A stretch of DNA of 64,000 nucleotides from Ipomoea triloba (taxonomy: Eukaryota; Streptophyta; Magnoliopsida; Solanales; Convolvulaceae): the NCBI RefSeq assembly GCF_003576645.1, contig NC_044916.1, positions 30,749,446 through 30,813,445 on the forward strand. The letters are read 5' to 3'. Each line of letters begins with the position of its first letter. Position 1 is the first letter of the stretch. This document shows positions 1 through 12,436 of the stretch, piece after piece. The position numbers and the translations under genes were made by a program. Under the pieces are notes generated by a model, which worked only from the letters and a program-made list of their open reading frames with translations, was not told the DNA's origin and ran no database searches.

Positions 1-1865
1 AAAATACAATGACTAAACAAAAAAAATGTCATATCACACCAATGTTAGTTTTAGAAGCGACATTAACCCAATGGACGGAATACCCAACACATACATACCA
101 AGTTGTAAATTCTATAAGTGAGAAAGCAATCCATCTTCACAACAATTTGAGACTCTATTTTAACTCAATAAAGAATTTTAAATGTTAATTCAACTAAATA
201 GATGAGCCCAAATATTCACCACGTACCCTTGATTTAAAATTAAAAGAAAAAGAAAAAGAAAAAAAGAATGAATGAATGGGGCCCTCTATAACACAAAGAA
301 TAAAATGTTGTATTCCCACTAAAAATATTCTCTTAACCATGGCAAATCCTACTCAATTGTGAGAAGTGAACAATATATGAAAGATTCGGCAAGGCATTTG
401 GCCCATGTAAACATACAAAGCCTAATTGTGTTTTGTAGAGACAATTAATCTCCATTCTGAATGCCTTAGAAACATATAAAATGGGCCATAATTAATATAG
501 ATATTCCCGAAAAAAAAGAAAGAAAAGAAGATAAAAATCATTGTCATGGGTCCATGAATGAAAAGTAGTTGCATGATGGGCCGTGTGATTTGTCCCCAAG
601 AATCTGCCCCCATTTCGCCATCAACTAACGCTTTGCCAACCTTATCTTCATTTTTAAAACAAAACGAATGGAGAATAACATTCCCAATAATGAGTTTGTC
701 AACAAATGAGTAATTGCTAAGCCATGAATTGGCAACCGATAACGCTTTCAGTTTTGTATTCTACCGCCCTTGTCAAGTATTCAATACTTAAGAGAGATAA
801 TTCATCTAGTCGATGAGAATTTTGCATAGAACAACCTCTTAAGTGAGGTTTTTCCTTCTTTTTTTAGGTTCCAACATTCACTATCTCACTCAATATTGAA
901 AATTATTTTCATATTAATTTTATATTTTTATAAGTTTTTTTATGGACACACCATTTTATACCAGCTATATTTTAATTATTTCTTTATTAAAAAATAATAA
1001 TAAAATTAATTCTTTATTTATTATAATTTAAATATTATAATAATTATTATATATATTTATATATAAATTAAACATGTCAAATTTTAAGTTAATTAATAAT
1101 TTAAAATTTTTAATTATTATAATATGTTATTAAAACTATATATTACATAACCCTCTAATAAAAAAAAATTAAAGAAAATGGATTAAAAAAGGGAGAGAGC
1201 TAATGTTTTGTGTTATTTAACGAAAAAAAAAAAAAAAAAGCAAAATAAATAATATAAATGTTAAACAATTAGAGTGGTTGCCAGCAGGCCACTCTGAAGC
1301 GCCCAGCGGGCGCATTACCATAATGCACCCGTTGAGCGCATGCGTGGCACCAAACATTTTTTTTCCTGCAAAAATCAGCTCTTTATATGTAAAAAACATG
1401 ACATGTTCGTAAGATTTACTGTTAGTGACATGGTGAATGTTTGTTCCTTCCACAAATATAAATAAATTGTTTTCCATTGCCTTGCCATAGATATAGACCA
1501 ATTGTTTTCAGTTACTTACATGTGACTATTATTAACTTATTATTGTTTGTGTGGTGTCACTTGACTTTCTTGTAAAGTCTTTGCACTACCTCTTTTTTTT
1601 TTTTCTTTTTTTTTCTTTTTTTTTTAAAGATTATTCATAAGATTCGAATCCAACACCTTATAACTAGTTAAAATGTGTCTTGGAGTTCTTTTTATTACTC
1701 CGTATATGATATGATTCTTGTTAAGTTGGATGGTCTAAACTGGGTTAAGTTTGTTGCTTAGGCTAGCCCTCGTGAACAGTGACAAATGATTTGGCCCACG
1801 CACTGCCCTTGGTTCCAACTTTACGACTAGATTACAATGCATTTGGATCGAATCATTGAGATGTA
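1..1865. other. Intergenic DNA, no gene seen
   Basis: AT-rich sequence with short open frames only. They start at non-ATG codons or encode low-complexity peptides, so I do not call them genes. A sequence close to the Pol III B-box core lies near 1635-1650 on the minus strand and may be the remnant of a SINE. A short GC-rich hairpin cluster is listed separately. Confidence 0.6.
1272..1326. repeat. Cluster of three GC-rich hairpins
   Basis: Three small inverted repeats follow one another: GAGTGG/CCACTC (1272-1294), GCGCCC/GGGCGC (1299-1313) and GCATTA/TAATGC (1312-1326). The surrounding DNA is very AT-rich, so this is probably a transposon remnant. A GC-rich block with similar words lies near 18930-18990. 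Confidence 0.4.
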
Positions 1866-2124
1866 CTCCCTCTGTCCTATTTTACCTGTCCTGTTTACTA
1901 TTCATTGGTCAAACCAACTATTTCTTCATTTGCTTATTTTTTTTAGTATTTTTAATTATTTTTAAATTTAATTTTTTTTGTGTTTAATAATACTTTTAAC
2001 GTAGTTTCTAAATATATAAATTTTATATATTAATACTAAATTTAATATTATGAAAAATTGAATTAAAAATAATTTTAGTCAAGCCTCGTTAATCGAATCT
2101 GACAAAAAAATGGGACGGAGGTAG
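1866..2124. mobile_element. Stowaway-like MITE (Tc1/mariner type)
   Basis: The left end reads CTCCCTCTGTCCTATTTT. The right end, reverse complemented, reads CTACCTCCGTCCCATTTT. This is the well-known CTCCCTCCGTCCC-type Stowaway terminus of plants. The element is about 259 bp, AT-rich inside, has no coding capacity, and is flanked by the dinucleotide TA on both sides (1864-1865 and 2125-2126), as expected for this superfamily. Confidence 0.85.
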
Positions 2125-2935
2125 TAATATTTTACTAAATTACTATGGACTCATTATCTTATCAAATACACTTATTTTGTTAGACCAATCTCCATAAAGC
2201 TAAGGGAAAGTAACATTTTCTTAAATCTTTAAATTATATAAAAATAACACTTTACATTATTCTATTAGACTTATTGTAACTTTTCGTTTTTCAATTATTT
2301 ACAAAATAATTTTTTTACTTCGAATTTATTTAATTATATCAAAATAACTCACTTCATATACAATTAAGAGATTGAAAATGATAATATATTTCTCTATAAT
2401 TTAAATTTATGAATCTAACTTAATGATGGTTCCAAAGATACTGTTAACCTCTTCATCAAGGTACGTGCCGTTTGGATTGAAAGAGTTGGAAATCCTACCC
2501 TATTATCGAGATTGATATACCATGTACCAAGGGGGAAGAATTTTTTCTTTTTTCAATTTAAGTTTATTTTTAATACAAATAAAATTAATATATAAAAATA
2601 TCATTACAAATTTGTAATTAATATATTTTTAATGACAACACACACACACATATATATATAATTAACATACGATTATATTAATTAAGTCACGATATTAAGT
2701 TTATTTTTAACATATTATATTATTGGTTCATTTTTAAAATATTGTAATTTTTTTTTACAATACTAATACAAGTATATTATTATACTGATAAACTAACATT
2801 AAATAAGTTTATTAATCAAACATATCATATCATTTTCATAATACCACAAGTCCATTTCCAAAATACTACACGTTTATTTTAATGATTTATGATCTATAAT
2901 ATAAGGTGAATCATGATTCACGATATAATTTTTTC

Positions 2936-3388
2936 TAGGGGTGTCAATGCATGTTGGCCCACTCCATTAGGCCAGCTTCACTGCTGATTTTTTTTCTTTT
3001 GGGGTCTTTGAGGCCTGCCCACGAAGTATGCGGGCTAGGATTATGTAACTGTAATCCACCTAATGCCGGCTCATGGGTCCCGCGGGCCTAATTTCAAAAG
3101 TAAAAATATATTATATTATTATTTTATATTTAAATAATTTAACTTAAATAATATTAAATTTTTCGGGTTTAAAAATTAAAAAATTTACATTTTTTAATAT
3201 TTAGTGTGTAAAGTATATATATATATATATATATATATGAAAAAGTCCGCGGGCCAGCTCGTCAATCCGTGTGAGTCAAGCCCGTAAGACCCGCATTTTC
3301 GTGGGCCAAAAATTCTAGACCCTAACCAGTCCCTCCACGATGTGGTGTACGAGTGATCCGCAGATTTTGACTCACCTTAACAGCTCTA
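2936..3388. mobile_element. hAT-like non-autonomous element
   Basis: The left end begins TAGGGGTGTCAATG. The right end, reverse complemented, begins TAGAGCTGTTAAGG, so the termini are imperfect inverted repeats of the type common to plant hAT MITEs. The flanking 8-mers ATTTTTTC (2928-2935) and ATTTTCCC (3389-3396) match at 6 of 8 positions, which fits a decayed 8-bp target duplication. The interior has GC-rich GCGGGCC words around an AT-rich core with a TA microsatellite near 3214-3238. No open frame. Confidence 0.65.
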
Positions 3389-5895
3389 ATTTTCCCTATT
3401 ATCCTGTTCATTGGATTGTGAGCCAAAAGTCCATAATTTTTCCTCTTGGATCTGCTACTAACCTAATCCATTCAATTTCGGGCTTCTTCAATCAATAATA
3501 TTATAAAACATCGGCAAACCAACCAAGGTCCCCTATATATCCGCATCATTATTAAACATTAAAATGCACAACCAACACACACACACAAACCTAATACATG
3601 CGAGTCACATACATTGTTTAATGATTAATTCTTTATATATTATAATATACAAGTGATTAGAATAAGTGCACGACATCTTATCTCATGATTAATTAAGGAT
3701 AAACACAACACCCGCCGCCATTATCAACCATCTAAAATTGGAAAGGTGGCGAAGGTGCAACTTCCCAATCTCTTTGTTTATCAGCCAACAAATGCCTTCT
3801 TGCCTTAAAAGCTGAGATTTCAAGATAACATACTATATTTAGGAATCTCTATTTTTAGACAACTCCCCCTCTCCCAACCTCCCCCAATTTACGATATCAA
3901 CCTTTGTTTTTACCCACAGCTGGTCAAGATGACATGGGCAATGTTGTCATTCCAAGGTTTGTTGTCTAATTCCGGGATGGTGATATTTTTATATATTAGT
4001 GATGAGGGGGTTTAATTAATTAATTAATTAATCATGAAAAGTCTAATTAATAAGAGTAATATTAGGGTTTGAAGGAAAGACTTGAATTGAAGACCTGCAC
4101 TCAACAGCAAATCCCCAACCAACCCCTCACTGTCATTATATTGCCCCTTAAGACAAGTGTTCATATATACCCCCTTTAATACGTACTTGAAGTAAGTAAG
4201 ATGGTGTTTCAATCAAGCTAATCCCAGTTGGGTTGGTACAAAATTAGGTTTTAATTCTCTAATAATGATTGGATGGCGTGTTCTGTTTTAACTAAAATGT
4301 TAAGTTGATAGTAAGACGTTGCATTTATTAATTTTATATTTCAATTTTTAGTTTTAAAATGGTGTAGTACAGATAAATTTAGGTAAAACTAGTACTCATC
4401 TATGTCAAAGATGAGGACACCCTATCTTTATGTGCACTCGTAATGAAATTAATATATATGAAATATAATTTGTTTAGCAACCTAAATAATTTTTGCCGAC
4501 TTAAATAGTTTTGCTGGTGTGATTATTATATTACTTTAATGAGTAAATTTTATTTGAAGTTTATCTATTATTATGATATTATCACATTTGATCATATTTT
4601 TTTAGATTTTATAATATTATGTTATTGACTTTAATTTATTTATCACAATTAATTAATTATTTAAAATTTTGACATTTAACTATTTAATAAAAATGACTAA
4701 CATATAAGTATGTAACTTTATCATTTAAGTCTTCTGTCATATTTTGTAATTTCTCTGGTCTCTTGTAAATTCTATTATTTGAATGGTTGAATTACATATT
4801 AGTCATATTTATTAAATGATGAAATAATAATATTTTAAAAGAGAAATTAATTGTAACAAACAAATGAAAGTCAAGAATGTAATGTAGTAAAATTAAAAGA
4901 GAAAAACTAAATATGACGATGTCACAATAGTCAATGTCTAAAACACTAGTACAGAGAGTGACATTCGTTATTGTAGTAGTGGACAATAAGTTTTACTACA
5001 TGTACTCCCAAATTCTACTTCCTCACTTTTAATTCATGATGTGACAAATAAAAATTCGATATATATTTTCATCATGTAAGTCCCATGAAAAATGTTTACG
5101 TTAAAAATTTGTAAGAGAAAGTAAAAATCGGAGTAAAAAATGCAAGTTGATGTAGTAATTTTTCATAGATAATAGGCATGTATATTTATGACGCTGACAT
5201 AAAAAGTACCAATTTTAATTTACTATATTTTTCAAAAACTTGTCATAGTTATTGATGTTTTTTGAGGGGATGGGGTGTGTTAATTTAGAACGCCATACCC
5301 ATTCAGATACGTCATAGTCAATACACAGATTGAAATAAAATTAAAAAAAAAAAACGTAAATTACAGCTAAAAGATAAGATGAGAAGACAAAAATGCAAAC
5401 AACATTGCTAGCTTTTACTCTTAGCAGGATCCAGTGTTGGACAACATAGTATGGTCTATACAAAGCAAATCAAATGTATTCACATGCGTCGCCATCCCGT
5501 ATCTCTAACACAATCCCATAATTAATTACAAACACCAAAAAAATAAAACCATCCATTTCCCATTTCCTTTTCTGCCTTTAGTAAATGTTAATCACAACTT
5601 GAAAATTTAAATAAAATTAGAAATAATAATATTGTTGTTAAGTAAATGATTAATTATAGGAAAAAACAGTACAAGAAAGGCAAAAACACGAATTCGTGAT
5701 TTGCGGATACATTAGAAGTTTTCTAGGACTGACTGACTCTAATTCATTAATTATGTGTTATTGTTAATAATTAATGAAGAAAAACAAAGAGATTTGAAAT
5801 GGAAAACATGACTTCTCTGGATCTATGGTGACTAAAATTGAGACATGAAGATGAAGATGAAGAATTACAGGCTCCATTATATATTATTTTTTTAA
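3389..5895. other. Intergenic DNA, downstream side of the ZHD gene
   Basis: No gene recognised. It contains a TTAA-repeat run near 4013-4034 and otherwise ordinary AT-rich sequence. The last few hundred bases should include the 3' UTR of the minus-strand ZHD gene, but no boundary is evident. Confidence 0.5.
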
Positions 5896-6783
5896 TTATA
5901 TATTAGTGGGAGCTGAGATATGAAGATTAAGATCATCGCCGCCACAAATATTCTGATCATTACGACAATGACTACTGCTAGCATTGTGATCGTCGTTGTT
6001 AAAGCTGTTACTGTTGTTCTCTACGGCGTCGTTTTTTACGGTTTCGCCGCCGTTGATGACGTTGAAGCCTCCATTGCTGACGTTGTCTTTCTTCCCCAAG
6101 GTGTTTTTGTTGTTGTGCATCCACACTTTGAGAACGCCTCTGGAAACGCCGATTTCGTTGCAGAATCTCTCCACCGACACCTCGTCGGATTTCTGCAATT
6201 TCCACCCTAATTTCTCGGAGAAATTGTGCATTTTCTCCTTCTGTTCCTGCGTGAATTTCGTGCGGAACCGCTTTCTCCCGGCGGTGTTCTCATGCTTCAC
6301 GGCGGTGGGGGTCACCGGCGTCAGGTGGTGGTTGTCCGGCGGGGTGGCGAGGGCAAGGAGCATGTGCTGCGGCGGCGGCGGCGGCGGGGACGGAGAAGGG
6401 GAGGAGCGGCGGCGGAAGGGGTGGCGGAAGTCGATGAAGTGCGGGGAGGAGATGTGAGTGGGGGAGGAAAAGGAGTAATCGTCCGGCGGCTCACGGCGGT
6501 GGAAATTGCGGTGGCAGCCGCACGCGGCGCATTTCAGGGAGGTGGGGTCCGCCGGAGTAGCGTCGGGGGCGGGCATGAATTCGCCGCAGCCGTCCACGGC
6601 GTGGCCGCCCATGCTGGCCGCATGATTCTTCAAGCATTCTTTATAAACCACCGCCGGCGGCGCCGCCTGTTTCCGGTTCACGGCGGCGCCGTTGGTGAAC
6701 GACAGCGGCTTAAGGCGGGGCTGGGGTGGGGTATCGTTTTCAGAATCAGGGGTTTTGGTGGTGGGGCTGGTGGTCAAGTCCAT
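5896..6783 (-). CDS. ZF-HD (zinc-finger homeodomain) transcription factor
   Basis: This gene encodes a 295-residue nuclear transcription factor of the plant ZHD family, in one exon as usual for the family. The N-terminal ZF-HD dimerisation zinc finger lies at about residues 46-97, with YKECLKNHAASMGGHAVDGC followed by the second Cys/His cluster LKCAACGCHRNFHR. A proline/serine-rich linker has a poly-Pro run near 132-139. The ZHD-type homeodomain is at about 170-232 (RKRFRTKFTQEQKEKM through the recognition helix VLKVWMHNNKNTLGKK). The C-terminal tail is Asn-rich. An upstream in-frame TTG adds three residues, but the first ATG is at 6783 and is preferred. The arrangement resembles the Arabidopsis ZHD1-ZHD4 group, which forms homo- and heterodimers through the finger and binds ATTA-containing sites. 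Which member it is cannot be decided from sequence alone. The CDS is much more GC-rich than its surroundings, and nothing in it is broken. Confidence 0.96.
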   Translation of the reverse strand: MDLTTSPTTKTPDSENDTPPQPRLKPLSFTNGAAVNRKQAAPPAVVYKECLKNHAASMGGHAVDGCGEFMPAPDATPADPTSLKCAACGCHRNFHRREPPDDYSFSSPTHISSPHFIDFRHPFRRRSSPSPSPPPPPPQHMLLALATPPDNHHLTPVTPTAVKHENTAGRKRFRTKFTQEQKEKMHNFSEKLGWKLQKSDEVSVERFCNEIGVSRGVLKVWMHNNKNTLGKKDNVSNGGFNVINGGETVKNDAVENNSNSFNNDDHNASSSHCRNDQNICGGDDLNLHISAPTNI

Positions 6784-7440
6784 GGGAGGCAAATGATCAA
6801 GAAAAGATGGGTATTGGGTAAGGGGTTTGATATATTTTGTTGAAACAACAACAACAACAAATTATATTAAGGAAGAAATAGGAACACTTATTAAGGAGAA
6901 GAATTAGCACAGAAAATTTTAAGGATGGGGAGGGTTTATGCAAGTGGGGTTTAGGCTTTTTAGCTTTTTTGGTTTCTAGAGAGAAGAGGAAATGAGAGGG
7001 GTGGATAGTGACTGGAGAAAACAATTGGACAAAAAGTTCCATCACAAAATCATCTACCACTTTGTTTATACATTTAAATCCCTAGGGCTTATACCTTTTA
7101 CTATTTTTTAATTACACCCCAGCTAACTCCCCTAACCTAATTTATCATCTTTGGGTCACATTTTATTTTTATATAATGTTAATATTTATAAAGTATTATA
7201 TTATAGTTGGTTATTATTAATTTTTTTAGTAAGTTAAAACTACTTTTTAATATTTTTTTATTTGTTTTTGAAATATTATAATCTATCCTCCATTTAGGTG
7301 AAAATTTAATTATGATTTGTTTCTCAAAACCTATGACTTTTAAATATTTTTTAGAATGGGGTTAAAGATATAAGTCATAGGTGTGGCTTTTTGTTGAAAT
7401 ATATTATTTTAATATGAATAATGTAATATTTAGGGTGTTT
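6784..7440. other. 5' leader and promoter side of the ZHD gene
   Basis: This is AT-rich sequence upstream of the minus-strand ZHD start. A CAA-repeat tract at 6843-6860 reads as a TTG-repeat on the coding strand of the leader. An open frame at 6797-7060 has no recognisable content and is taken as leader sequence. No clear TATA box could be assigned. Confidence 0.4.
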
Positions 7441-7935
7441 CCCCCCGAAAAATTATTTTAAAAAATTATTTTTCAGGTTTCTAGTGTTTGGATGGGCTTC
7501 GAAAATCCATTCAATGAAAAAATTTCAATTGAATGTGGAATATCTGGTCATTTTGACGGAAAATGACTTCTTCCAAATTTTGGTGGAAGTTATTTTCCGG
7601 TCCAAGGCTACATCGACGAACGACGATGAAGACTTCCAGACTAAGGCTCTCGTTTTTGACGGACTGGTTTCCGTCAGAAACCATCTATTTTAATTTTTAA
7701 AAAATAAATAACATTATTTTTAATATTATTATAATTATTTTTATATTTTGAATAAAATAATTAAAATGTTTAATTATACAATTCTACTCATTTTTCATAA
7801 AATAAACCAAACACATCATGACAGTTTTTATAATGCAACCGAACAATGATAAAAAAAAAATATTTTCAGAAAAAATGACTCATTTTTAAAATATATTTTT
7901 CAGAAGTCATTTTCATGACTTCTAAATCAACCTTA
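7440..7935. repeat. Probable MITE-like dispersed repeat
   Basis: The block opens with a GGGTGTTT word and has AAAAATTATTTT and GTCATTTTC-type palindromic words near both edges, plus a more GC-rich centre at 7590-7680. This resembles AT-rich MITEs with a GGGTGTTTGG-like end. I cannot define matching termini or a target duplication, so the call is weak. The 69-codon frame inside at 7484-7693 is not recognised. Confidence 0.3.
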
Positions 7936-8856
7936 CGGTGTGTATACAAGGGCACAAAAATGTTAGTTTGCATGCATTAAATGGGTAATGACAATGTATT
8001 GTGCAATAGTCGTGCGAATGGATTTCTGATTTTTAATTTAGTATAAGGTTGGCATTACAATTAGTTTTGTTGCAAAGTTATGAGCTATAACTGTTCGATG
8101 GTGAAAATCGTAAGTATACCTTAATTATACCACTCTTACAATATACTTACGTTTTCAATTAAGAACTTTACGATTGATAATTTCTTTTTTTTATCACTCT
8201 AACCTCTTTAAACCGGCCACAACTAATCTTTCTTTTTTTTTTTTTTTTAAACAAACCACAACTAATCTAAACAATCATTTTAAACAGCAATTAAAATGAT
8301 GTACCAACCCAATCCTTTCAACCACCCTCCTAAATACATCAAAATTAAAGAAATAAATTGGCAAGTAAAAATGGAGTAATGGATGAATGAATGGGCATAA
8401 ATTAAAGAGGATGGGTAATTGGTAAAGGAGTGAAGAGATAATTAGTAGATAGAGGGGAGAGGTTGGTTAGTCCGTGAGAAAATCATTAAATATGGGTAGT
8501 TGGGTTTTATATTAATGGTAATTAATCTGTTTGCAACTACTGTCTCCCCCTTCCAGTCAAAAATTCAATTCCAAAGCTTATCAGAACCCATCATGTGATT
8601 CTCTGTCACGTTTTGCCAGACGTGGCGTAACCACAGCTCTTCGTATGCTTACTTGACTTTGACCCCTACGTACGTTACTCTCCTTTAATTTCTTTGTTTT
8701 TTTAAAATCGTACATCACTTATTCACCACTCTACTATACTAGTCCACCGGGTCAACTTTTTCCCTCAAATACGTTAACATTTCTAATTTTTCATGTGTTA
8801 TATATTTGATCAAAATATAACATTTTTACGTACAATTTAGTAATAAATTTTATGGT

Positions 8857-9190
8857 CACACTTGTGTGATGTCATCTTACAAACTTTTTTATGAGACGAA
8901 TCAGATCAATATATAAATATAATATTGGGTTCTTTCAATGATTTTTGACCCAACTCGTTACACGAATAAAAATTCGTGAGAGGTCTCACACACGTTTTTA
9001 TCGTAAATTTAAATGTTATGTTATTACCTGGTTCGTGAACTTGGCAACAATTTGATTTTGATTGATAAGTTAATTGTTAAAAGTTTATGAAATGTAAATA
9101 TATGAAACGGGTCGGGTCACTTATTAATGATACCAAAGATCTGACCCTTCTCACGAATTGAGACACATGAGAAGGTTTTACACAAGTGTT
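8857..9190. repeat. Decayed copies of the GTGAGAC fold-back MITE family
   Basis: Two adjacent fragments carry the marker words of the family seen intact at 50105-50555. They have ACTTGTGTGA and TCGTGAGAGGTCTCACACACG at 8857-9000, then GGGTCGGGTCA and TCTCACGAATTGAGAC at 9105-9190. The inverted ends are still recognisable but mutated. No coding content. Confidence 0.5.
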
Positions 9191-11293
9191 ACCTTTTAAT
9201 ATTTTGTTTGTTTTGATATGAAATTGAAGAGTACAACTCATCTCAATTAAATGATTACCTAATAATGAAATTATAAATTTATTATTTTGTTATTATGAGA
9301 GATTTTAAAGTGTTGTGTGATTTGTTGAGTTATAGCTTATGTTTATAGTAAATTCTCAATGTATAAATACAACATGACAAGGATAAAATTATACAGATCA
9401 AAATTTTTGTATCTGACAATAAAATTTGTTTTATTCATTGATTAAAATGAATTTGATCAATCTAAATTTATGATACGCAAATAATCTACTTATATTGTCA
9501 CGTTAAATGACGATAAATTTTGGTGCTACCCGTCCGTGAAAATGTTCCTTTATTATATTTTATTTAGTTATGCTCTATAGTATACACTCGATAAGTAATC
9601 TTTTAGAATCTTCCAACTTCAGTCAGGAATGGAAATCCAATATAATGGTCCCTATATACTATTCAACATCCATATTTAACAAAAACCAGGGCAATGCATA
9701 TTGACATATAGTAACAAATAGGGTGCTCATTTAGTTAATAATTGAATTGAATTGAATTAATTTAATTTAATTTTTAAACAGTTTTAATCGTTTTATTTTA
9801 AAAATTTGGTTTCTATAAGTTAATTTAAACAAATCTATTCAGTTAATTCTTCATAGTTTTGCACTTTTAGTCCAAGTGTTATACAATTGGTAAACTCCTT
9901 TAACATATGGGGGTATTTTTGTCATTTGGAATCAATATTCGTTCACATTGAAAGAATGAAACTTTAACCATAGATATTTTTCTAAATGACAAAAATAACC
10001 CCATAAAAAGAGTTTGTAATGGAGTTTGATAATATATAATACTAGGATTGAAAGTGCAACATAATGAAAAATTAATAGACTAAATTTGTTTAGACCAACT
10101 AACATGGACCAAATTTTTAAAAACAAAACAATTCACGCCCAAAAATGTTAGTATTTTCCAATTTAAAAATCTATAAAATTTATAAATAAATTTTTTTCAA
10201 TCCAAAGTTTATACAACAAAATAGTCATTGCATTAATATATATTGATAAAAAGTAAAAAGCTAGTTAATTGTATGATTTATAAATTATATAAAAAAATAA
10301 AAAATAAAAACACACCCGGACACACAAACAATTCGGTTAACCAACACTTTCAAACCAAATCAACAATAACTGAAATTTTTTAAAATCATTAACTACTAAC
10401 GAAACTTAAATGACCAAATACATTGAGCTCAATTGACATCTCTGATTTTCCTCAAGGGAAGATCACAAGATCAAACCCTAATGGAGTCGATAACACTAAA
10501 AAAAAAAAACTTAAATATTTTCATAAAAAATAAATGATCAAAATTTGTTAGTTTGATAAATTAACTGATTTTTTTTTTCCCCTACTCACAGAGTAGAGGT
10601 AGAGATGCAATGGGACAAAAACATAAATAAATTTCAAATGACATAAATATGGTGAAAAGATTAGCGAAAGATGGTAGCTAGGTGTGTGTGAATTGGCCTA
10701 CGTTGTACGACTATACATTTAATTTGCAGTACAATAGGCCTGCTAAATACCCACTACCCAGCAACTACTACATAACCTGACACTTATGAGACAGCTATTA
10801 AGGACATGTTTACCTGTTCAAATTATTTTTCATTCTTTATTTTCAACTGTTAACAATTTTCCATACTTTCACTACATCTACACTGTTTAATATTGATTTT
10901 TTTTTTTCATTCTCATACAAGTCCGTTTAATTCGTAAATTTTTCTTTATTATAAAGAGTGATATTTTATGAGAATGAACGATGAATCTTTTTTTTTTTTT
11001 TTTAATTATAAGGAATGAAAGTTCCAATTTCATATTTTATTATCAACTGGAGGGTAAAAATTACTTAAAATAATTATTGTAAAGGCTTAAATATCTCTAT
11101 ATAATAAAGATATATAAGGGTAATATTAATATTCTAAAGAATTCTATTTCCTATTAGCTAAAAAAGAAGTTTTCAAAAATTTTAAAAATCGAAACTTCAA
11201 AAGATTTATCCCCGCGAACCAAATAGGCTATAAATATATTCTTTTTCACTTTTTTTCATTTTATCATTCTTGGCCATTGGCCAACTTGGAGAA
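9191..11293. other. Intergenic DNA, nothing recognised
   Basis: This is AT-rich, low-complexity sequence with poly-A/T runs. The open frames are short and have no family resemblance. Confidence 0.5.
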
Positions 11294-12011
<718 letters not shown>

Positions 12012-12365
12012 CTAAATAAATCTAAAATTTTAATATAAAGTATTAATATTGAGCATCTATTATACTTCTTCTTCCAAAAAATACTAGTTTTATACTAATA
12101 TGACTATATGAGTGGTAGGTGGCTAATCTGTTAAAATATTTATGAGCACAGCAATAAATGGAGATAAGTGTTATGTGCAACATTAAGAATAAGGTCTATT
12201 CACGGTAAAAAAATCAAACATTTATATCTTATAATAATTATATCCAAATCTTTAAAATATGATAAAAATAATCCTTTTGTGTGTGTGTGTGTTTTGACAC
12301 TATGCATAGCATTGAATCCATTGACAGCAATTATATTAAAACCATTACTTTTTTGACAAATTAAT

Positions 12366-12436
12366 ATAAAAAATCTGACCCCGTCTCACGGATTGTGACC
12401 CGTGACTCCGTGAGACGGTCGCACACAAGTTTTGTC
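12366..12436. repeat. Short copy of the GTGAGACGG fold-back family
   Basis: This is a palindromic fragment with CCGTCTCACGGAT on the left and CCGTGAGACGGTCGCACACA on the right. It is about 70 bp and appears to be the two termini joined with almost no interior, that is, an internally deleted copy. Confidence 0.55.

Noticed and set aside
5920..6843. Long plus-strand frames over the ZHD gene
   Set aside because: They are antisense shadows of a GC-rich coding region with poly-Gly/Arg translations. The minus strand has the zinc finger and homeodomain.
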